Below, one piece after another: positions 6,258-10,493 of a stretch of 21,096 bases of DNA; within the stretch, counting starts at the first letter, position 1, and every line of letters starts with the position of its first letter. The position numbers and the translations under genes are program-made. Source of the DNA: a virus; the IMG/VR virus record IMGVR_UViG_3300036817_000110, positions 1 through 21,096 of that record, one strand, 5' to 3'. The notes beneath the pieces are model-generated. The model had not been told where the DNA came from, searched no databases, and saw only the letters and a list, made by a program, of their open reading frames with translations.

Positions 6258-6488
6258 TCAGAGATCCTTCATGGCCGCGTTAACGCTGGCGATGGTGTAG
6301 CGCACGCCATCCGGCGTATGCGTCAAACCCATTTCGACCAAATCGGCAATCATCGATGAGGCTGCATTGATGCGGCGATCAGCGCGGCGAATGTAGTGCT
6401 TTGCCATGCGGTACAAGCCCTCATCATTGCCAAGCCAAAGCGAGACGTTCCAATGGTTGTAGTTCTTGTGCCCGTTATACGTTGCCAT
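6258..6488 (-). CDS. small phage protein of the YNGHxNYxxWNVxLWLxND type, 76 aa
   Basis: Residues 4-27 (YNGHKNYNHWNVSLWLGND then EGLY) match a signature common in small phage and plasmid proteins (Y-[ND]-G-x2-N-Y-x-T/H-W-x-V-x-L-W-x3-[ND]-[DE]); I recall it as a domain of unknown function. The rest is helical (RMAKHYIRRADRRINAASSMIADLVEM). It is the first gene downstream of the best leftward promoter in the window (6521-6549), with a 32-base leader to the ATG. Function unknown; first position in the operon implies early, strong expression. Confidence 0.8.
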   Translation of the reverse strand: MATYNGHKNYNHWNVSLWLGNDEGLYRMAKHYIRRADRRINAASSMIADLVEMGLTHTPDGVRYTIASVNAAMKDL

Positions 6489-6520
6489 GTTGTGCCGCTC
6501 TTTCGTGTGTGTGAGAGGGC

Positions 6521-6549
6521 ATTGTAGCGAGACGCGGGAAAGGGTGCAA
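6521..6549 (-). promoter_or_regulatory. sigma70-type leftward promoter
   Basis: On the minus strand, TTGCAC (complement of 6544-6549) is followed after exactly 17 bases by TACAAT (complement of 6521-6526), which matches five of six bases of the -10 consensus. The -35 box is weaker (TTG plus three mismatches). It lies 32 bases upstream of the 6488 start. The spacer and -35 box fall inside the inverted repeat 6533-6563, so a bound protein there would block RNA polymerase. Confidence 0.6.
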
Positions 6550-6563
6550 GACCCTCCCCCGCG
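6533..6563. repeat. 31-base interrupted inverted repeat over the leftward promoter
   Basis: Outer arms CGCGGG (6533-6538) and CCCGCG (6558-6563); inner arms AGGGT (6541-6545) and ACCCT (6551-6555); two-base mismatched internal loops; five-base centre. In RNA it would be an 11-pair hairpin at the end of the 6586-6918 message but lacks a following U-run on either strand. Because it covers the -35 region of the promoter at 6521-6549, an operator role is the more attractive reading. Confidence 0.55.
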
Positions 6564-6585
6564 ATTGTTTAGGTTCAGTTCAGCT

Positions 6586-6918
6586 TTATAGGAGAGGGCG
6601 GAAACCTTCGGCTATTAAGCGCGGATCACAGGGCGGATGAGGGTAGTAAACGGGACCGCGCGGCCATCGTTGATTTGCCATTAAGAATACGACCTTGAGA
6701 AAAGGCCATTGTCTGCCATCGACGGTTAAGTGAATAGGCCATAGGGTTAATAGGTCTATACTTTTGTCGATGTCATAACCGTCATATTCTGGGTTGTAGA
6801 CCTTGCGATACAAAGCGCGTGTTATTGGGGCGTCGGTTGAAAGCTTTTCAGTGTGATAGCGGTACTCTTTTTCGGCCTGTTCATATGTAGGCGGGATTAT
6901 TCGCTGATTGCGTGCCAT
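6586..6918 (-). CDS. hypothetical phage protein, 110 aa; first gene of the left arm
   Basis: The frame could start at a TTG (6939), but the ATG at 6918 has a GTGAGG ribosome site seven bases upstream. The product (MARNQRIIPPTYEQAEKEYR...) is basic and rich in Tyr, Pro and Trp, with a helix around residues 12-28 and a Pro/Tyr-rich end (PRGPVYYPHPPCDPRLIAEG). No family recognised. Its transcription must begin in the AT-rich control region to the right. A 97-base gap holding a promoter separates it from the rest of the left arm, so it may be independently regulated. Confidence 0.65.
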   Translation of the reverse strand: MARNQRIIPPTYEQAEKEYRYHTEKLSTDAPITRALYRKVYNPEYDGYDIDKSIDLLTLWPIHLTVDGRQWPFLKVVFLMANQRWPRGPVYYPHPPCDPRLIAEGFRPLL

Positions 6919-6956
6919 TGTGGGCCTCACTTTGGGCAATTGTGGGTTATTTTGCA

Positions 6957-7158
6957 GGGGTCGGGGGTCAGATGTTGCGCTGAAATGGTGACCCCAAAAT
7001 TTTGAGACTGTGCCTGGGTTTGGTCTATGGGGTCTAAGGGGTCTTACTAAATTTAATATATATAATATAGGTAATAACTGAGTTAATAATTACTAAGTTT
7101 ATAATTTGCTTTTCTATACGGTTTTAAAGTGGGGGTGACCCCGGACACCGCAGACCCC
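6957..7158. repeat. array of seven GGGGTC motifs flanking an AT-rich tract
   Basis: GGGGTC on the plus strand starts at 6957, 6964, 7029 and 7038. The reverse form GACCCC starts at 6990, 7137 and 7153. The copies at 7132-7142 form a perfect GGGGT-G-ACCCC palindrome. The four forward copies lie left of the AT-rich tract and two reverse copies right of it, so these six point inward. Such arrangement fits cooperative binding by a phage regulator or replication initiator. The binding protein is not identified. Confidence 0.6.
7044..7127. promoter_or_regulatory. AT-rich tract with TATAAT elements, likely promoter or unwinding region
   Basis: This segment is markedly AT-rich compared with all surrounding sequence. 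It contains TATAAT at 7061-7066 and 7100-7105 on the plus strand and several -10-like strings on the minus strand. No -35 box with good spacing is apparent on either strand, so exact promoters cannot be drawn. It is the natural place for transcription of the 6586-6918 gene to start, or for duplex melting if the GGGGTC array is an origin. Confidence 0.4.
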
Positions 7159-7179
7159 TTTGGCGGTTTCGTACGCGCG

Positions 7180-7317
7180 TTTCGCGCAATTTCGCGCACC
7201 ATTTGGCCTTTTGGTATATTGGAGCACTCAGACTTTCCACACGCGCTTTCGTGTGGTCGTTTGTATCGTGGCAACCTGGGCAACCTGGGCAACTTTTTCG
7301 TGTGCTTTTTTCGTGTT
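7180..7317 (+). repeat. cluster of TTTCG-type nonamer repeats
   Basis: TTTCGCGCA occurs at 7180-7188 and 7190-7198. TTTCGTGTG occurs at 7247-7255 and 7296-7304, with TTTCGTGTT at 7309-7317. All read in the same direction and follow the form TTTCG[CT]G[CT]N. A further TTTCGTGTG lies at 6501-6509, in the leader of the 6488 gene. Iteron-like binding sites are the simplest interpretation; chance in a region with biased composition is the alternative. Confidence 0.45.
7270..7293 (+). repeat. 9-bp tandem repeat GGCAACCTG, 2.7 copies
   Basis: GGCAACCTG (7270-7278), GGCAACCTG (7279-7287) and the partial GGCAAC (7288-7293) are exact and head-to-tail. In the two possible minus-strand frames it would encode LPRLPR or CPGCPGC, but neither frame is a convincing gene. 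Best treated as a non-coding tandem repeat in the control region. Confidence 0.6.
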
Positions 7318-7573
7318 GTTTTGTGTGGTGCGCGCTTTGACCTCGATTTGCCAGCGCTGCAATTGCCTGCAAATATTCAGCGCACACTCAGGCGCGCGAG
7401 CGTTTCACGTCTCGCGTTCGGTTGCTTTTACGTACTGAGCTACGTACGACTCAGCGCAATGCTGTAATTCATTGATTTATATAGGGTTTCTGCCCTAGTG
7501 CTCTACGTGACTACGGTAAGGTAGCGTCTCGCGTGGCTCAGTACCCTCCTTCGCAATCATGATTCAATTCGCG

Positions 7574-7601
7574 TGTCAATAGACCGAATGGCCTATTGAC
7601 A
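7574..7601. promoter_or_regulatory. 28-bp palindromic operator candidate
   Basis: Arms TGTCAATAG (7574-7582) and CTATTGACA (7593-7601) are perfect 9-base inverted repeats. Inside, CC (7584-7585) pairs GG (7590-7591) across one A/C mismatch, leaving centre GAAT. The length and symmetry are typical of a site for a dimeric helix-turn-helix repressor. It overlaps the -35 box of the rightward promoter. Confidence 0.6.
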
Positions 7602-7624
7602 TTCGCTGTGCGCCGTGGTCTAAG
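7596..7624 (+). promoter_or_regulatory. candidate rightward promoter under the palindrome
   Basis: A full-consensus -35 box TTGACA (7596-7601) is followed by a 17-base spacer (7602-7618) and TCTAAG (7619-7624), which matches four of six bases of the -10 consensus. It would start transcription near 7631, reading into the 7747 gene and the packaging operon. The -35 box is the right arm of the palindrome, implying repression by whatever binds it. The weak -10 box keeps confidence moderate. Confidence 0.5.
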
Positions 7625-7746
7625 CGCCCTGCCCTGCTGGGGGACTCTCAAGCATCCGCGCGACGGGCCGGGGCTGCCGAAAAAAACAACCCACATGTAT
7701 GTTTATAGGTGCTCCCCCCTTATAAAACGTGCGTATCGTCTACCCC

Positions 7747-8010
7747 ATGTCCCTCAACCCCAATCATCCCTATGCCCCTCACCGGCCAAATCGCCCCTGG
7801 CCGAACTGTCATCCCTTCACTCACTATCCACCCAATTACGCCCGTCTCCCTTACGTCTTTGCCATCCCTTATGACGTAGGTCTTTTCTACACCCCTTTGG
7901 GCCAACGCCTTGCGCTCTACAACCCATCCCTGTATAGGGAGGTCAGGAATGCCCTCATCCGTTTGGACCAAAAGAGGGAGTCTCGCTACCGAGAGCTGTT
8001 AGCGATGTAG
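7747..8010 (+). CDS. small Pro/Tyr-rich hypothetical protein, 87 aa
   Basis: Residues 1-60 are dominated by Pro, Asn, His, Arg and Tyr (MSLNPNHPYAPHRPNRPWPN). The last 25 residues form a strongly charged helix (REVRNALIRLDQKRESRYRE). A GTG at 7729 would add six residues; neither start has a good ribosome site. The charged C-terminal helix argues for coding on this strand rather than the minus-strand frame over the same bases. First gene of the rightward unit. No family recognised. Confidence 0.5.
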   Translation: MSLNPNHPYAPHRPNRPWPNCHPFTHYPPNYARLPYVFAIPYDVGLFYTPLGQRLALYNPSLYREVRNALIRLDQKRESRYRELLAM

Positions 8011-8038
8011 GCCAACCACAGCAGAGGGAAACCAGACC

Positions 8039-8452
8039 ATGACGCAAGGCAAAAAGGCAGGAACGCGCTACTCACTCGCGTTTAAGCGGAAGGCACTAGA
8101 AAGGGTGATCGCGGGAGAGTCACAAGCAGCAGTAGCAAATGACCTGGGGATGAAGCATCAATCCCTGCACAATTGGGTAAGGCTTCATAAGGATGGCAAA
8201 TTGCCACTGGTAGGGGAGGCATCCAGTACACCGCTAAAACGTACCCAAGGAAAGCGTAGGATTCCTAAGGCCGAAGCCGCCACTAAAAAATCAGGAAAAA
8301 AGTCGCACCACAAGCCCAAGGTTTTGGACGTCCAAATAAACCGCACAAATGCGGTCGCAGAGATACGCATTCAGCGCTTAGAGAGGGAATTGGCGTTCGT
8401 GAAAGCAGATCGAGATATTTTGGTCAAAGCGCTCGCTTCACTGACACGCTAA
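8039..8452 (+). CDS. IS3-family OrfA-like helix-turn-helix protein, 137 aa
   Basis: Residues 11-51 (YSLAFKRKALERVIAGESQA through LHNWVRLHKDGK) match the N-terminal helix-turn-helix of IS3-family transposase OrfA proteins. Residues 105-135 (AVAEIRIQRLERELAFVKAD then RDILVKALASL) match the leucine-zipper end of the same proteins. Between them lies an unusual Lys-rich linker (about 60-96). OrfA normally binds inverted repeats and partners the DDE catalytic OrfB. Here no OrfB, no terminal inverted repeats and no target duplication are visible. A GAGGG ribosome site precedes the ATG, and a strong terminator follows. It is therefore probably a phage DNA-binding protein built on the OrfA plan, perhaps a late-gene regulator or packaging-site binder. 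The domain call is solid; the role is inference. Confidence 0.75.
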   Translation: MTQGKKAGTRYSLAFKRKALERVIAGESQAAVANDLGMKHQSLHNWVRLHKDGKLPLVGEASSTPLKRTQGKRRIPKAEAATKKSGKKSHHKPKVLDVQINRTNAVAEIRIQRLERELAFVKADRDILVKALASLTR

Positions 8453-8467
8453 CGGTGTATGCTGGCT

Positions 8468-8499
8468 CGGCCTCCTGCTGCAAGCGGGAGGCCGTTTTT
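8468..8499 (+). terminator. strong intrinsic terminator after the OrfA-like gene
   Basis: An 11-pair stem (8468-8478 CGGCCTCCTGC with 8484-8494 GCGGGAGGCCG, one G-T pair) closes a five-base loop TGCAA and is followed by five T residues. It lies 15 bases after the stop of the OrfA-like gene. It also covers the first codons of the longest version of the next open frame, which argues that the terminase small subunit really starts downstream. Confidence 0.85.
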
Positions 8500-8518
8500 A
8501 TGTGAGAGGGTTCGCCTC

Positions 8519-9079
8519 TTGGATAAGGAAGGCTTCCAGCTACCGCCACTCTTGCAGGACCGCGCTTACGAGGAGCCGGCCCCTGACCTTCCTGTCACCT
8601 TGGAAGGTCGCCATGCGTTCGTGGAACGCGAACGTTTATCCGGCTTCCCCTCTATCACGCCGATCCAGCGGCAAGTGGCTTTGGAATTCGTGCTGTCCGG
8701 TGCGACGCTTAAAGCGCTGGCCGAGATGCTTGAATTCCCGTTGGCTCAAGTGCAGCGCATGTTTGGCGATCCCATCCTCCGCGCGTTCATCAGTGAACTG
8801 CAAAAAGAATTTGCCGTGCATCGGCTCTTGACAGAGCAATGGGTCGAGTCACAGATACTAAAGAATCTACCCAAATTTGAAGGGGAAGAACCGATACCGG
8901 TGGTGACGCGGGAAGGGGAACAGGTCATGCGCAAAAAGTGGCATGGCAAAGAACTGGTGGCGATCTATAAGGCGTTCGGCGGTAACCCTGACCAGAAGAA
9001 AAACGGTGGCGTCCACGTCACGATTGACTTCAATGCAATGGGCGTCACACGCGACGCCGAAACGATCATCGATGTCTAG
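8519..9079 (+). CDS. terminase small subunit (TerS), DNA recognition
   Basis: TerS recognises the packaging site and delivers genome DNA to the large subunit. Evidence is position directly before TerL and the architecture. Residues 47-83 (TPIQRQVALEFVLSGATLKA then LAEMLEFPLAQVQRMF) form a helix-turn-helix, followed by helical segments suited to ring assembly (FISELQKEFAVHRLL, VESQILKNL) and an acidic C-terminal end (RDAETIIDV) that could contact TerL. The frame is open from an ATG at 8459, but that start would encode the terminator stem. The TTG at 8519 has GAGAGGG eight bases upstream and gives 186 aa. The stop is followed after two bases by the TerL start. The exact start is unproven. Confidence 0.75.
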   Translation: MDKEGFQLPPLLQDRAYEEPAPDLPVTLEGRHAFVERERLSGFPSITPIQRQVALEFVLSGATLKALAEMLEFPLAQVQRMFGDPILRAFISELQKEFAVHRLLTEQWVESQILKNLPKFEGEEPIPVVTREGEQVMRKKWHGKELVAIYKAFGGNPDQKKNGGVHVTIDFNAMGVTRDAETIIDV

Positions 9080-9081
9080 CC

Positions 9082-10491
9082 ATGCTCACGCTGCCCAACG
9101 CATGGCATCCGATGGATCATCAGAAACAGGTGATGGATTACCTGTTCAAGGGCGGCAACTTCCCTGAACGCAAGCGTGCGTTTGCGTGCTGGCATCGCCG
9201 CGCGGGAAAGGACTCAAGCATGATCAATACGCTGGCCGTGGCATCGCAGCTACGTACGGGTACATTCTGGCATCTGCTGCCCACGCTTAACCAGGGGCGC
9301 AAGGTCGTGTGGAACGGCGTGGATTCGATAGGGCGACGGATGATCTTTCAAGCCTTTCCCAAAGAGCTGATCGACGTGCCTAATGAGAACGAGATGACGC
9401 TGCGTCTGAAGAATGGCAGCTTCTATCAAGTCGTCGGGTCCGATAACTACAATAGCCTGGTCGGCGCGAACCCTTTGGGCGTGGTCTTCAGCGAATGGGC
9501 GCTGGCCGATCCCCAGGCATGGAACTTCGTGCGCCCGATCCTGCTAGAGAACGGTGGCTTCGCGGCCTTCATTACCACGCCACGCGGCAAGAACCACGCG
9601 CACGCGATGATGAAGATGGCCCGCCTGTCACCGGAATGGTTCTATAGCCATAAGACCGTCGATGATACTAGCCGTCTAGACGGCTATCCGATTATCACGC
9701 CTGAGATGGTGCAACAAGAGCGCGATGAGGGTGTGCCGGAAGAAGTGATCCAACAGGAATATTATTGCAGTTGGGAAGGCATCAATTTTGGTTCGATCTA
9801 TGGCTCCGCGCTACGTCGCTACGAAGATCAGCAGATCGTTTTTCCAGAATCCTTCCTGCCTAATTTGCCGGTGTTTACGGCATGGGACATCGGACACCGC
9901 GACGCGACCGCGATTTGGTTTTACCAGATCATCAACGATGAGGTTCACATTATCGACTACCGCGAGGGCACAGGCGGCGATGCGGATGATTGGCTGATCG
10001 TGCTGAAAAAATTGCCCTACGCCTATGGCACGCCCGCGCTCCCACACGATGCGAAGAATAAAACCTTCACCACAAAATACACGGCGGCGGAACGCTTCTA
10101 CGCGGCACAGTTGCGACCTTACATTGTGCCCAACATCAGTATCGCGGGTGGCATCCAGGCCGCACGATCCTTGTTTAAACACGTTTGGTTCAACATCGGC
10201 AATCCGCATGTGGTGCATGGCATCGAGCACCTAGAGCAGTATCACTATGAATACGACGAAGTGCTCAAAACCTTTAGCCTTAACCCGGCTCACGATGAGC
10301 ATTCGCATGGGGCCGACGCTTTCCGCATGCTGGCCCTTTCCGAAAACGTCATGCGCGTTTGTGGACCCCGCAATACCGTGGCCGAAGGTGCCCCTTCCGG
10401 CCCCAGCTCGCCCATCGGGCGCAAGCTCCATCTAGAGAACCTGTTTGCCGACCGCGCGTCGCAGCGCGAGCGCCTGTATAGGAGGGTCTAG
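9082..10491 (+). CDS. terL: terminase large subunit (TerL): packaging ATPase and nuclease
   Basis: TerL pumps genome DNA through the portal and cuts the concatemer. The ATPase domain shows a Walker A variant HRRAGKDS (38-45), Walker B VVFSE (134-138, catalytic Glu138) and coupling motif FITTPRG (163-169). The RNase H-like nuclease shows AWDIGHRD (267-274, Asp269), DYREG (292-296), PHDAKNK (321-327, Asp323) and HGADAFRML (409-417, Asp412), giving the acidic metal cluster. Length 469 aa is normal. No Shine-Dalgarno is obvious; the ATG is two bases after the TerS stop, so translation is probably coupled. All expected residues are present, so the enzyme should be active. Confidence 0.95.
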   Translation: MLTLPNAWHPMDHQKQVMDYLFKGGNFPERKRAFACWHRRAGKDSSMINTLAVASQLRTGTFWHLLPTLNQGRKVVWNGVDSIGRRMIFQAFPKELIDVPNENEMTLRLKNGSFYQVVGSDNYNSLVGANPLGVVFSEWALADPQAWNFVRPILLENGGFAAFITTPRGKNHAHAMMKMARLSPEWFYSHKTVDDTSRLDGYPIITPEMVQQERDEGVPEEVIQQEYYCSWEGINFGSIYGSALRRYEDQQIVFPESFLPNLPVFTAWDIGHRDATAIWFYQIINDEVHIIDYREGTGGDADDWLIVLKKLPYAYGTPALPHDAKNKTFTTKYTAAERFYAAQLRPYIVPNISIAGGIQAARSLFKHVWFNIGNPHVVHGIEHLEQYHYEYDEVLKTFSLNPAHDEHSHGADAFRMLALSENVMRVCGPRNTVAEGAPSGPSSPIGRKLHLENLFADRASQRERLYRRV

Positions 10492-10493
10492 CC

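Larger units (their letters stand above)
6919..7746. other. non-coding divergent control region, possible replication origin
   Basis: About 0.83 kb without a convincing gene. Open frames exist on both strands at 7083-7467 and 7596-7874, but they overlap each other, lack ribosome sites and have unnatural composition. The region separates leftward from rightward transcription units and holds the GGGGTC motif array, an AT-rich tract, TTTCG-type repeats, a 9-bp tandem repeat, a TAGGG/CCCTA small hairpin (7482-7497), two TACGTAC copies 11 bases apart (7430, 7441) and a 28-bp palindrome with a rightward promoter. Confidence 0.7.

Noticed and set aside
7083-7467. Open frames on both strands in the control region, including a CPGCPGCH-containing minus frame
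   Set aside because: They overlap each other, have no ribosome sites, odd composition and read through repeats; better explained as non-coding DNA with chance frames.
7698-7726. Possible promoter with TATAAA at 7721-7726
   Set aside because: No acceptable -35 box at 16-18 bases upstream (TATGTT), and the consensus TTGACA promoter at 7596 is better.
7596-7874. 92-aa plus-strand frame over the rightward promoter
   Set aside because: Starts at the -35 box, Ser/Pro/Leu-rich noise, and conflicts with the better frame at 7747-8010.
7720-7971. 83-aa minus-strand frame opposite the Pro-rich gene
   Set aside because: Begins at a TTG without ribosome site, and the plus frame has the more protein-like charged helical end in line with the rightward operon.
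8039-8504. A complete IS3-type insertion sequence
   Set aside because: Only an OrfA-like gene is present. No DDE OrfB, no terminal inverted repeats and no short target duplication are seen, and a terminator and phage genes follow at once.
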